Shown: in pieces, positions 1 through 8,579 of the stretch
Layout of the letters: every line of letters begins with the position of its first letter
Position numbering within the stretch: position 1 is the first letter of the stretch
The notes under the pieces: generated by a model
The model's input: the letters and a program-made list of their open reading frames with translations, nothing else
Databases searched by the model: none
What the model was told of the DNA's origin: nothing
Assembly: GCF_900143005.1 (NCBI RefSeq)
Contig: NZ_FRCS01000010.1
Coordinates: 124,001 to 188,000 of the forward strand
Origin: Cryptosporangium aurantiacum
GTDB lineage: Bacteria > Actinomycetota > Actinomycetes > Mycobacteriales > Cryptosporangiaceae
Length of the DNA stretch: 64,000 nucleotides
Direction: 5' to 3'
Made by a program: the position numbers and the translations under genes

Positions 1-598
1 GGGCGCAGACGACCCCGACGAACAGCACGGTCGGGACGTCGGCGTCGAGCCCGGCGGGTTCGAAGCTACCGACGTCCACCGCGTTGTCGACGGTCTCGAC
101 CGGCGTCTTCGGCAGGATCCCGGCGAACGTCCGAGTGCCGGCCTCGGAGACCGTGAGCACCAGCGCGCTGACCCCTACCGCGCGGAGGATCCGCCGGTCG
201 CGGGCGCTGTAGTCGGCGACCTCGGGACGCCCGGCGTTACCGGTGGCCGAGTGGACGTGCGCGATCACACCGCGGGTACCCGCCCGCGCCGCCAGGCAGA
301 GCGCCGCGGCCCGGATCGTGGGCAGGCCGGGGTCGGCCACCAGCTGGACGTGCATGATGTCGGCGCGGCGGGCGGCCCGGAACGTCTTCCAGGCGTCGCT
401 GAGCGCGTGTGTGATGTTGGAGAACACCAGCTTGCCGCCCTGACGGGTGGCGGTCCGTGCGGTGTTCAGCAGCTCGACGTCGAACTCGGCGGCCAGCCGT
501 GGGTCGCCGGTGATCGTCTCGGCGAACGTCGCGATGCCACCCCGCATCGGTGCGGCTTCGGCGACCACGACGACGCGTGGGCGAACAGGAACCGTCAC
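1..598 (-). CDS. Glycosyltransferase family 4, N-terminal part (cut by window edge)
   Basis: About 199 N-terminal residues are visible. They begin at a GTG whose first bases overlap the TGA of the upstream glycosyltransferase (GTGA), so the two are translationally coupled. The N-terminus has the GT-B Rossmann pattern RVVVVAEAAPMRGGIATF followed by a donor-independent acceptor domain with HVQLVADPGLPTIR and IAHVHSATGN. VSEAGTRTFAGI and VDNAVDVGSFEP are the inter-domain motifs usual in GT4 enzymes. The C-terminal nucleotide-sugar domain lies off the window. It probably adds a sugar to the lipid-linked repeat unit of the neighbouring polysaccharide cluster; donor and acceptor cannot be read from the sequence. 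Confidence 0.85.
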   Translation of the reverse strand, partial: MTVPVRPRVVVVAEAAPMRGGIATFAETITGDPRLAAEFDVELLNTARTATRQGGKLVFSNITHALSDAWKTFRAARRADIMHVQLVADPGLPTIRAAALCLAARAGTRGVIAHVHSATGNAGRPEVADYSARDRRILRAVGVSALVLTVSEAGTRTFAGILPKTPVETVDNAVDVGSFEPAGLDADVPTVLFVGVVCA

Positions 599-1752
599 GC
601 GACGGTCCCCGCTCTGTGACTGTCACTTCCTGCCGCGGCTTCCTCGTACAGCGCTCGCAGCTGTCGAGCCCAGTTCACGGCGTCGAAATGTTGTTCAACG
701 TGGGCGCGGGCCGTGACGCCCATCGCGGCCCGGCGGGACGGATCGTCGAGCAGGGAGATCAGCGCGTCGGCGATCGCGTTCGGGTCGCCGGGTGGCGTCA
801 ACACGCCGGTGACGCCGTCCTCGACGATGTCGGGGATGCCGCCGATCCGGCTCGCGACGACCGGACGAGCACACCCGGCGGCCTCGATCAGCACGGTCGG
901 CAGGTTCTCGCCGTACGTGGAGGGCAGCAGGACGACGTCCGAGGCGCGCAGGATCTCGGCCACATCGGAGCGGGCGCCGGCGAAGATCACGTCCTCGGTC
1001 AGCTCCGCCTCGGCGACCTGGCGCCGTAGGTTTTCGGTCTCGTTGCCGGCGCCGACCAGCAGTAACCGTGCGTCCGGGCGAGCCGCGCGCACCTTCGGCC
1101 AGGCGCGCACCGCGTGCGTGATGCCCTTGAAGTCGCGGTGAGCGGCCAGCACCGTGACGACCGGCCGTCCGGTGACGCCGAACTCGGGCGGCATCAGCGA
1201 CGGTCCGGGCGAGAAGTGGGCCAGATCGACGCCATTGTGGACGACGATCCAGTTCTTCGGGACCCGACCGGATCGGCGGTACTTCTCCGCGAACGACGTC
1301 CGGGACGCCTCCGACACGAAGATCGTGCGGTGCGAGCGGCCGGCCACCTCGACCGCGAGCTTCTCCCGCCAGGCGGCCCTACCCGGCAACGGCCGGTGGA
1401 CGTGGTGGAACGTGCAGAGCGCCTTCCGTCCGGCGAGCTTCGCGGCCGGCACTCCGAGCGTCATCGCCATCTCGAGGTGGGCGTGGACGACGTCCGCGCC
1501 GGACTCCTTGATCGCGGCGGCCAGCAGGCGCGGCGCACGGGGGTCGAGCGTGCGGCGAACGCCCAGATAGCGGGGCTCCAGCCCGGATTCGCGCAACAGG
1601 GGTTCGAGCTTCGAGTGCTCGTCGGAAGGAGGCAGGAGGCTGAGCACGTCCATCTCGAACCCGGCCGCGCCCGCGACACGACCGAGTTGCGCGATCAGTG
1701 TTTCGGCTCCCCCTAACCGAAACGCGTCGACGAGCGTCAGTACTCGAACCAT
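595..1752 (-). CDS. Glycosyltransferase family 4
   Basis: A complete GT-B enzyme of 385 residues. I chose the ATG at 1752 because GGTGGGAG lies about 6 nt upstream and MVRVLTLVDAFRLGGAE is the normal GT4 N-terminus; an ATG 42 nt further upstream has no ribosome site. HNGVDLAHFSPG marks the domain linker. The C-terminal domain has the retaining EX7E-type signature around YGENLPTVLIEAAG, then PVVASRIGGIPDIVEDG and LTPPGDP. The gene heads a coupled pair with the partial GT4 gene and is divergent from the flippase gene. It probably elongates an exopolysaccharide repeat at the cytoplasmic membrane face. Sugar specificity is unknown. Confidence 0.9.
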   Translation of the reverse strand: MVRVLTLVDAFRLGGAETLIAQLGRVAGAAGFEMDVLSLLPPSDEHSKLEPLLRESGLEPRYLGVRRTLDPRAPRLLAAAIKESGADVVHAHLEMAMTLGVPAAKLAGRKALCTFHHVHRPLPGRAAWREKLAVEVAGRSHRTIFVSEASRTSFAEKYRRSGRVPKNWIVVHNGVDLAHFSPGPSLMPPEFGVTGRPVVTVLAAHRDFKGITHAVRAWPKVRAARPDARLLLVGAGNETENLRRQVAEAELTEDVIFAGARSDVAEILRASDVVLLPSTYGENLPTVLIEAAGCARPVVASRIGGIPDIVEDGVTGVLTPPGDPNAIADALISLLDDPSRRAAMGVTARAHVEQHFDAVNWARQLRALYEEAAAGSDSHRAGTVA

Positions 1753-1993
1753 ATGACTCCCACCCGTGGACACGTCAGGTAGCGAGGCCGACATATGTTC
1801 ACATCGACAATGTCTGGTTGCAGAACATTACGCAGCGTGCCCATCGGCAACGACGGGACGAATAGGCCTGGGTGTTGGTTTCGGCGCCCACGTTAGCATG
1901 CGTTCGGATCGCGGTTCCGGGCCGTCAGATCGCCCGATGCCCACCAATTGGTGGTGCGCGAATGGGACATTCAACCGTCTGGGGGGAGGAAAG
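1753..1993. promoter_or_regulatory. Divergent intergenic region between glycosyltransferase operon and flippase
   Basis: This 241-base gene-free stretch separates the minus-strand glycosyltransferases from the plus-strand flippase and must hold both promoters. It is visibly more A/T-rich than the genes. A very strong ribosome site (GGGGGGAGGAAAG) immediately precedes the GTG at 1994. I see no convincing -35/-10 pair or dyad. Confidence 0.5.
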
Positions 1994-3541
1994 GTGTCAC
2001 AGTCCAGCGCTTCCGAGGGTGATGTCGACGCGCGTGATCCCGGAAGAGAGGACCGTGAACCACCCGTTCAGCCGAGCCTCGCGGGCGCTGCCACCAGGGG
2101 TTTTCTCTGGACGACGCTGGCGTGGGGCGGTAACCGTCTGGTGGTACTGGCGCTCACCGCGTTACTAGCGCGCCTATTGGTTCCGGAGGATTTCGGCCTC
2201 GTAACTGCGGGGTTGACGATCATCACCTTCTTTGACGCCGCTCTCGATCTCGGCGTCGGCTACGCGCTCGTGTACGAACAGGAACGCGGAATCAACGCGC
2301 GAGTTCGGCTCGCTGCTGGCCTCAATCTGGTGCTCAGTGCAGCGATCTGTGCAATCGGCGTGGCGGCTTCACCGTTCATTGCGCGACTGTTCGGCGAATC
2401 CGACCAGACAGAGTTGTTCGCAGTGCTTTTTCTCTACCCGTTGTTCCGCGGTGCCGCCCAGGTGAACGACGCGATCCTCAAACGCGACATGTTGTTCAAG
2501 AAACGGACCGTCGCGGATCTGACCCGGGCCGCCGTCCGGGTCGTGGTGTCGATCCCGCTGGCGCTGACCGGCTTCGGCGCGTGGAGCATCGCGCTCGGCA
2601 TCATCGCCGGTGAGGCCGCCTGCATGGTGTTCCTCTGGTCGCTGGTGCCGATCCGTCCCGACTTCCGGCTGCGCTGGAGCCGGATCCGGACGCTGGTGTC
2701 GTTCGGTGGTGCGGTGACCGGCGTTCGCGTGCTCGGGTCGTTCCGGTCGAGCGTCGACTACCTGTTCATCGGCGCCGTGCTCGGTTCGGCCGCGCTCGGC
2801 TACTACGGCATGGGCTACCGGCTGCCCGAGCTGATCATCGCGAACGTGCTGTGGATCTTCACCACGGTGGCGTTCCCGGTCTACGCCAGGGCGCGGATCG
2901 AAGGCCTGGAGAAACTGCGGGCCACGATGCTGCGGGCGACGCGGCTGGTCGCGCTGTTCGGCCTCGCGGCGGGCGTGGCGCTGGCGGTGCTGGCGCCGCT
3001 GGCGATCCCGGTCGTGTTCTCGGAGACCTGGGAGCCTGCGGTGGTGCCGATGGCGCTGGTGTCGCTCGCGCTGGCCTGCCAGTCGCTGGGGTGGGCCAGC
3101 GGCGACGTGTTCTCGGCTCTCGGCAGACCCGGCCTGCTGCTCGCCCTGGACATCCCGGCGACGATCCTCGTGACGATCGCGTTCGGGGTGGCCGCGCAGC
3201 AGAGCATCGCCGCGGTCGCCGCAGTCCACATCGGCTTCGAGATCGTCTACGCGATCATCCGGGTCACGCTCGCGGTGCGGGTCACCGGCGTCGCGGCAGC
3301 CGCGATGGCCCGGACGCTGGCGCCCGCGTTCGCCACCGGCGCGGCGATCGCCGCCGTGGGTCTGCCGCTCCGCTCGGTGCTGCCGGAGGACTCGTTCTGG
3401 TCGCTGCTGGCGCTGACCACGGCGTGCGGGGTCACCGCGGCGGTGGTCGGCGGGCTCACCGCGCGGCGCGAGGTCCTCGGCGTCCTCAGCGCCGTCCGCA
3501 ACCGGGTGGCCCCCGCCGGCTCGCGTCAACCGGCGCAGTAG
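1994..3541 (+). CDS. Wzx-type polysaccharide flippase (oligosaccharide flippase family)
   Basis: A 515-residue integral membrane protein of the MOP superfamily. The GTG at 1994 is preferred because a purine-rich GGGGGGAGGAAAG sits directly upstream and in-frame upstream sequence is non-protein-like. After a hydrophilic tail of about 35 residues come GAATRGFLWTTLAWGGNRL and LLARLLVPEDFGLV, the conserved first-helix motif of Wzx/RfbX proteins. About 12-14 hydrophobic segments follow, and a basic loop (AILKRDMLFKKR) lies near residue 160. Known role of the family: flipping undecaprenyl-linked repeat units across the membrane. Neighbouring glycosyltransferases and polymerase support a Wzx/Wzy pathway. 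Confidence 0.88.
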   Translation: MSQSSASEGDVDARDPGREDREPPVQPSLAGAATRGFLWTTLAWGGNRLVVLALTALLARLLVPEDFGLVTAGLTIITFFDAALDLGVGYALVYEQERGINARVRLAAGLNLVLSAAICAIGVAASPFIARLFGESDQTELFAVLFLYPLFRGAAQVNDAILKRDMLFKKRTVADLTRAAVRVVVSIPLALTGFGAWSIALGIIAGEAACMVFLWSLVPIRPDFRLRWSRIRTLVSFGGAVTGVRVLGSFRSSVDYLFIGAVLGSAALGYYGMGYRLPELIIANVLWIFTTVAFPVYARARIEGLEKLRATMLRATRLVALFGLAAGVALAVLAPLAIPVVFSETWEPAVVPMALVSLALACQSLGWASGDVFSALGRPGLLLALDIPATILVTIAFGVAAQQSIAAVAAVHIGFEIVYAIIRVTLAVRVTGVAAAAMARTLAPAFATGAAIAAVGLPLRSVLPEDSFWSLLALTTACGVTAAVVGGLTARREVLGVLSAVRNRVAPAGSRQPAQ

Positions 3542-3547
3542 TGCGAG

Positions 3548-4816
3548 TCACGAGAAGAACTCGTCGTAGCTGCGGCGGATGACGTCCGGCGCGAACCGCT
3601 TCTCCCACGTCTCGCGGGCGGCCGCGGACAGCGTCTGGTTGGTGTCGGGGTCGGCGGCGCGGGCCAGCAGCGCCGCGAGGTCGGCCGGGGTCGAGCCGAT
3701 GAGGCACCCGTTCTCCTCGCCGACCTCGGTGCCCTGGACGCCGTACGGCGTCGCGACGACCGGCAACGACCGGGACAGCGCTTCGAGGACCTTGATCTTG
3801 ATACCGCTGCCCACTCGTAGCACCGACAGCAGCGCCGAGCAGCCGGCCAGCGTCTCGCCGAGGTCGTCCACCCAGCCCACGAACTTCACGTGCTCGCCCC
3901 AGGCCGCGGCCTCCGGGACGCCGACCTCGGTGCCCTTGCCGATGACCAGCAACTCGAAGTTCGGCAGCGCCGCCAGCACCTGCTCACGGCAGTGGGTCAA
4001 GAACCACGTCAGGCCGTCGGTGTTCGGCGCGTAGTCCAGCCCGCCGAGGAACGCGAACCGCGCGCCCACCGGCGCCCGGTCGCGCGGCGCCACCTCCGGC
4101 AGCATCGGCAGCAGCGTGTGAATGTCGGTGCGGCCGGTGAACGTACGCAGGCGGTTGGTCTCCTCGTCGTTGACCAGCAGCGTCGCGTCGAACCAGCCGG
4201 GCTGGTTGCGCTCGGACGCGCCGACCAGCCGGCTCTCCAGCCGGAGCAGCGGCCGATACACGGCACGTCGGCTCAGCAGCGGACGCGCCGGGCGCGGCAA
4301 CATCTTGTGGAACTCACCGAGCGGGTTCACCTGCTTGTTGCTCCGCCCGCTCAGCTCGCGCAGCATCGTTTTGTATCGCTCGGAGAACAGGTCGTCCTCG
4401 TACAGCAGGCGGCGCCTGCGCGGCACCCCGGCGGCGTACTGGCCGGTGCGGATCGTGTCCCAGACCTCGAGGTCGGCGTCGATCGTGGCCAGTAGCTCGC
4501 GGATCTCCCTGGCGATCCGGGGAGCGTAGACCGCGGCCTCCTGGATCGACGTGTGCGGCCCGGCCGCGACCCGGCTCACCAGCGACCACGCCTGCTCCGA
4601 CGAGCGCGGCTTCGGGAGGAGGTGGATCCGGTACCGCGTCGGACGCAGCTCGACGTCCGGCTTGGCGATCAGGATCAGGTGGACGTTCTCGCCCCCGAGC
4701 GTGTCGCACAGGTAGTCGAGGATGCCGCCCATCACGACCCGCTTGCCGTACGAGCGTGGCTCGGGCTCGGTCGTCGTGATGTAGACCGCTCGCCTGATCC
4801 GGGCGGATTCCGCCAT
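3548..4816 (-). CDS. Glycosyltransferase with GT4/GT1-type C-terminal domain
   Basis: 422 residues. The ATG at 4816 is chosen because GAGGGGGAGCC precedes it at good spacing; an in-frame ATG 42 nt upstream lacks a site. The C-terminal half is a typical nucleotide-sugar domain: FAFLGGLDYAPNTDGLTWFL, VGWVDDLGETLAGCSALL, RVGSGIKIKVLEALSRSLPV and ATPYGVQGTEV. The N-terminal acceptor domain (VYITTTEPEPRSYGKRV) is divergent. The gene is convergent with the flippase, with only 6 bases between stops, and head-to-head with the polymerase. It probably builds the same polysaccharide; acceptor and sugar are unknown. Confidence 0.85.
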   Translation of the reverse strand: MAESARIRRAVYITTTEPEPRSYGKRVVMGGILDYLCDTLGGENVHLILIAKPDVELRPTRYRIHLLPKPRSSEQAWSLVSRVAAGPHTSIQEAAVYAPRIAREIRELLATIDADLEVWDTIRTGQYAAGVPRRRRLLYEDDLFSERYKTMLRELSGRSNKQVNPLGEFHKMLPRPARPLLSRRAVYRPLLRLESRLVGASERNQPGWFDATLLVNDEETNRLRTFTGRTDIHTLLPMLPEVAPRDRAPVGARFAFLGGLDYAPNTDGLTWFLTHCREQVLAALPNFELLVIGKGTEVGVPEAAAWGEHVKFVGWVDDLGETLAGCSALLSVLRVGSGIKIKVLEALSRSLPVVATPYGVQGTEVGEENGCLIGSTPADLAALLARAADPDTNQTLSAAARETWEKRFAPDVIRRSYDEFFS

Positions 4817-4999
4817 CGGCTCCCCCTCGCTACGGCCGGTGGCCGCTTCGCGGGTCATTCAACCGCGTTCCCGGCTCCGGTGCGTTACGTCCACGAACGG
4901 AGTACCTGACTGGCGTGAAACCTCACGACTTGAAAGTGTAGGTAGCCTCGCCAGGGTCGTGCTCTGAAGATGTGGGCCCTCGGATCGTCCAGGAGCGCA

Positions 5000-7003
5000 G
5001 TGGTCTCCACAATCGCCGGTCTCGTCGCAGGTGGGGTCGTCGCGGCTTCGCTGGTCGCTGTCGCCCTGCTCAGGCCGGCGATCATCCTGGTCGTCACGGT
5101 CGCACTCGACGCCACGAACCTCAACGCCGTCATCGAGGCGAACGCCGGGATCAGCCCGTTCAAGCCGATGCTCGCCCTGGTTGTTCTCGCGCTGTTCGTA
5201 TTGTGGCGGCAGGGAAAGCTGAAGGTCGGGTGGTCGCCGGTCCTCACGGCGCTGCTGGTGCTCGTCGCTGCCTGGTTCGTCACGATGTTCAACTCCGCCG
5301 ACCCACCGGCGAGCTGGACGCTGTTCATGGACTACGCGAACGGCCTGGTCTACTTCGCGCTGATCTACGCGTTGCTGTGTGCCACCGGGTCGTGGAAGGC
5401 CGTGCTGTCCGCGGTTGTCGGTGGGCTGGCGCTCATTGCCGCGCTGACCATCGTCCACCAGGTCTTTTTGGACAACGCGGGCAATCTCTACGGCCTGAGC
5501 AACGTGCCGTTGGTGCAGGAGGACGGGGCGATGACCCCGCGGCACGCGGGGACCGCAGGCGACGTGAACTTCTGGGCGCGGATCCTGGTCACGGTGACGC
5601 CGCTCGCGCTGAGCCTGTGGGCGATCAACCGCGGGCTGACCAAGCTGTTCTGGGTCGGTGCCACGCTGGCGCTGATCGGTGGGCTGTTCCTCACCCAGTC
5701 GCGGGGCGGGTTCCTCGCGGTGCTGCCCGCGGTCGTGGTCTGGTTCATCGCGGCAGGCGGGAAGTACCGCCGACAGCTGGCGTATCTGCCGCTGGTGCTG
5801 CTCGTCGCGGTGCCGGTGAGTGGCGTCGGGGGTCGGTTGGCCACGCTCGCCGATGTCTCCGCGTCCTCGAACATCGCCGCGGCCGACCCGTCGCTGGTCA
5901 CCCGCGCCCGGCTGCAGGAGGCCGCGTGGCGGATGTTCCTGGACGCGCCGGGGTTCGGGCACGGCATGGGCACCTACGGGTCGCTCTTCCCGCAGTACGA
6001 CCGGTACTCCGACCAGGGCGATCCGGTGACGATCGTGGTCGCCTCGCACAACTTCTACTTGGAGCAGGCCGCGGACGGCGGGCTCGTGCTGCTGGCGGCG
6101 TGGGCGATCTTCTTCGGTGCGATCTTCTTCGTCTGCTGGCGGGTGTCGCAGCTGGCCCGCTCGATCGGACGCCGGACAGAGCACCTGCTGGCGGTGGGCG
6201 TCGCGTCGGCGGTGGCCGGGTGGCTGGCCTCCAGCGTGTTCCTGCACCTGTCCGACCTGCGGGTGCTGCTCCTGCTGGCCGGGATCGCGGCCGCGCTCGA
6301 CGTCCGGGTGCGCTGGGCGGTGGCGGCGCTGCCGGAGTCCGAACGCGCCGGGACGCCCCCGCCGCCGCGGTCGGCCGACCTCCGCGTGTGGACGCCCCGG
6401 GTGTTGGTGCCGGCGGCTGCGGTGTTCGCGGTGCTGGCCGCGGTGTCGGTGGTCCGGGCGATCCCGACGACGTGGAGCGCGGAGCTGGAGAGCCGGGTGT
6501 CGGTGACCGCGGCCGACGAGGACTGGCTGACGTCGTACCAGCGGGACCTCGTGACGCGAGGGCAGCTCGTGCCGTCGTTCGCGGTCGTGGCCAATTCCCC
6601 CGACTTCCCGAGCGTGGTCGCGCGCCGTGCCGGGTTGAGCCAGGACCAGGCCGACCACGTGCGGATCTCGCTGGAGGTGTCGCGCCAGGGCGGTGCGATC
6701 ACGGTCCATGCGACCGCTCGGGAGAAGACCGTGGCCGAGGACGTCGCGGTCGCCGCCGGGCAGGTCGTCGCCGAGCGGGTGAGGTCGCTGAACACCCCGT
6801 ACGTGATGCAGCAGCCACGTCGACCGGTCGCCGCGCCCGGCCACCCGGGCTTGGCGCTCGGTATGGGCGCGTGCGCCGTTGCCCTGCTGCTCGCGTGTGC
6901 CGCCCTCTGGACCCGGCGGCGCCCCGAGCCGGAACCCGAGCCCGAGCCCGAGAAAGTTGGCCACGTACCGACGTATGCGCTTAGTGGGACACGCGGACCG
7001 TGA
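5000..7003 (+). CDS. O-antigen ligase/polymerase-like protein with C-terminal Wzz-like domain
   Basis: 667 residues. The GTG at 5000 has AGGAG four bases upstream; an in-frame ATG at 4970 has no separate site and would add 10 residues. Residues 1-450 contain about ten or eleven hydrophobic helices and the O-antigen ligase loop (QSRGGFLAVLPA, then SHNFYLEQAADGG near 349). Residues about 467-487 form another helix, followed by a soluble segment of about 120 residues (WLTSYQRDLVTRGQL, SRQGGAITVHATA) and a final helix near 617-637. It ends in a Glu-Pro repeat tail. That helix-domain-helix layout resembles Wzz chain-length determinants, so this looks like a polymerase fused to its length regulator. 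The fusion reading is inference. Confidence 0.8.
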   Translation: MVSTIAGLVAGGVVAASLVAVALLRPAIILVVTVALDATNLNAVIEANAGISPFKPMLALVVLALFVLWRQGKLKVGWSPVLTALLVLVAAWFVTMFNSADPPASWTLFMDYANGLVYFALIYALLCATGSWKAVLSAVVGGLALIAALTIVHQVFLDNAGNLYGLSNVPLVQEDGAMTPRHAGTAGDVNFWARILVTVTPLALSLWAINRGLTKLFWVGATLALIGGLFLTQSRGGFLAVLPAVVVWFIAAGGKYRRQLAYLPLVLLVAVPVSGVGGRLATLADVSASSNIAAADPSLVTRARLQEAAWRMFLDAPGFGHGMGTYGSLFPQYDRYSDQGDPVTIVVASHNFYLEQAADGGLVLLAAWAIFFGAIFFVCWRVSQLARSIGRRTEHLLAVGVASAVAGWLASSVFLHLSDLRVLLLLAGIAAALDVRVRWAVAALPESERAGTPPPPRSADLRVWTPRVLVPAAAVFAVLAAVSVVRAIPTTWSAELESRVSVTAADEDWLTSYQRDLVTRGQLVPSFAVVANSPDFPSVVARRAGLSQDQADHVRISLEVSRQGGAITVHATAREKTVAEDVAVAAGQVVAERVRSLNTPYVMQQPRRPVAAPGHPGLALGMGACAVALLLACAALWTRRRPEPEPEPEPEKVGHVPTYALSGTRGP

Positions 7004-7371
7004 GCGTGTTCCCGATCGTCAACTGCCGCGAGCTCGCGCCGGTGCGGGCGTTCTATGAACGCGTCTTCGGCGGTGAGCTCGACTACCGTTTCCCCGACGA
7101 GGGTGAGCCGGTCTACCTCACGCTGCGGATCGGAACCGGCCAGGTCGCGCTCGGCCTCGGCAACGGGCCGGCGCTGTACGGCGAGGTTCCGCTCCCGGCG
7201 ACCGGTCACGCGGTCGACCTGTGCCTCTACGTTCCCGACCTCGACGCGGCGGTGGCAGCCGCGGGGGATGCGGTGGTGACCGCCCCGGCCGACATGCCGT
7301 GGGGCGAACGGGTCGCCTATCTCCGCGACCCGGCAGGCACGATGCTGCTCGTCATCCAGGAGCAGGACTGA
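7000..7371 (+). CDS. VOC family protein (glyoxalase/bleomycin-resistance fold)
   Basis: 123 residues, starting at a GTG that overlaps the polymerase stop by four bases (GTGA). Two beta-alpha-beta-beta-beta repeats are visible: VNCRELAPVRAFYERVFGG and, in the second half, DLCLYVPDLDAAVAAAGD followed by PWGERVAYLRDPAGTMLLV. The latter carries the usual metal or substrate-facing WGxRxxxxxDPxG pattern. Such proteins are dioxygenases, isomerases or drug-binding proteins; the substrate cannot be read here. Coupling to a polysaccharide polymerase is probably positional rather than functional. Confidence 0.85.
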   Translation: MSVFPIVNCRELAPVRAFYERVFGGELDYRFPDEGEPVYLTLRIGTGQVALGLGNGPALYGEVPLPATGHAVDLCLYVPDLDAAVAAAGDAVVTAPADMPWGERVAYLRDPAGTMLLVIQEQD

Positions 7372-7403
7372 TCGTCCGGCCGCCGGGTTGACATGCTGTC
7401 GGC

Positions 7404-8579
7404 ATGAATGAGTTGTCGACGGCGCAGGTTTCCGACGTCCTGAGCCGGTACGTCGAAGCCGGTCAGGCGCCGGGTGCCGTTGCTCTGGTGAGCAGGCGAG
7501 GCGACGTGACCGTCGAGAAGGTCGGGGTCACCGGCCCGGATGGCGGCCCGCTGGGCCGCGACACGATCTTCCGCATCGGCGCGATCACGATGCCGATCGT
7601 TTCCGCGGCCGCGCTGATGCTGGCCGAGGAGGATCGGCTCGGGCTCGACGACCCGGTCGACCTGTGGCTGCCCGAGCTCGCCTCGCGGCGGGTGATCCGC
7701 ACGGTCACTGCTGATCCGGACGACACGGTGCCGGCGAAGTCGCCGGTCACGCTGCGGCACCTCCTGACCAACTCGTGGGGCTTCGGGCTGTTCTTCGGCG
7801 CGGGCGACGCGCCGCTGCGCCGTGCGGCCAACGAGCTCCGGATCATGAACGGGCCACCGGTCCCGGAGAGTTCCGACAGCCCGGACGAGTGGCTGCGCAG
7901 GCTCGGCACGCTGCCGCTGGTGCACCAGCCGGGCGAGGGGTGGACGTACAGCACCGGAGCGGACGTGCTGGGAATTTTGCTCGCCAGAGCGTCCGGACAG
8001 CCGTTGGAGCAGGTGTTGCAGGAGCGGGTGTTCGACCCGCTCGGGATGGCCGACACCGGGTTTTTCGTGCCCGCGGAGAAGCTCGACCGGGTGCCGCCGG
8101 CGTTCGCGCCCGACCCGCGCAGCGGGGAACTTCACGTCTACGACCCGGGGCAGTGGGGCACCGAGTGGCGGGAGCGGCCGACCTACCCGTCCGCGGCCGG
8201 TGGGCTGGTCTCGACCGTCGACGACCTGCTGGCGTTCGGGCAGTTGTTGCTGGCGGGCGGACGCGTCGGCGCGGACCGGCTACTGACCCGGCGGTCGGTG
8301 GCTGACATGACGTCCGACCAGCTGACACCGCACCAAAAGGCCACCGCGCGGTTCTTCCCCGGCTTCTTCGAGCAGTACGGCTGGGGTTTCGGCCTCGCGG
8401 TGACGCCGTCCGGGCGGTTCGGCTGGGACGGTGGCCTGGGGACGTCGTTCTGGGTAGACCCGACCTCCGAGACGATCGGCATCCTGATGACCCAGCGGGC
8501 CGGGATGCCGATCCAGTCGGACCTCTATCGCGACTTCTGGGCCGCGCTCGGTCAGGGCTTGCGGGCCACCGCTCCGTAG
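7404..8579 (+). CDS. Serine hydrolase (class C beta-lactamase fold) lacking the catalytic Ser-x-x-Lys
   Basis: 391 residues with the full beta-lactamase/esterase architecture. The N-terminal helix, GLDDPVDLWLPEL, the VTLRHLLTNSWGF helix and the Tyr motif YSTGADVLG (Tyr182) are intact, and LASASGQ-like packing and PLGMADTGFFVP follow. At residues 60-63, where the family has FRIxSxTKP, the sequence reads FRIGAITMP. Both the nucleophilic Ser and the general-base Lys are replaced (Ala60, Met63; bases 7581-7592). The C-terminal GWDGGLGTSFWVDP is normal. The protein is therefore probably a binding or regulatory homologue, not an esterase. No signal peptide is visible, so it should be cytosolic. Confidence 0.85.
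   Translation: MNELSTAQVSDVLSRYVEAGQAPGAVALVSRRGDVTVEKVGVTGPDGGPLGRDTIFRIGAITMPIVSAAALMLAEEDRLGLDDPVDLWLPELASRRVIRTVTADPDDTVPAKSPVTLRHLLTNSWGFGLFFGAGDAPLRRAANELRIMNGPPVPESSDSPDEWLRRLGTLPLVHQPGEGWTYSTGADVLGILLARASGQPLEQVLQERVFDPLGMADTGFFVPAEKLDRVPPAFAPDPRSGELHVYDPGQWGTEWRERPTYPSAAGGLVSTVDDLLAFGQLLLAGGRVGADRLLTRRSVADMTSDQLTPHQKATARFFPGFFEQYGWGFGLAVTPSGRFGWDGGLGTSFWVDPTSETIGILMTQRAGMPIQSDLYRDFWAALGQGLRATAP

Noticed and set aside
4859-6964. A 701-codon open frame antisense to the polymerase gene
   Set aside because: It mirrors the GC3-rich codons of the plus-strand membrane protein and is Arg/His/Gln-rich with no domain. High-GC genomes give many such antisense frames.
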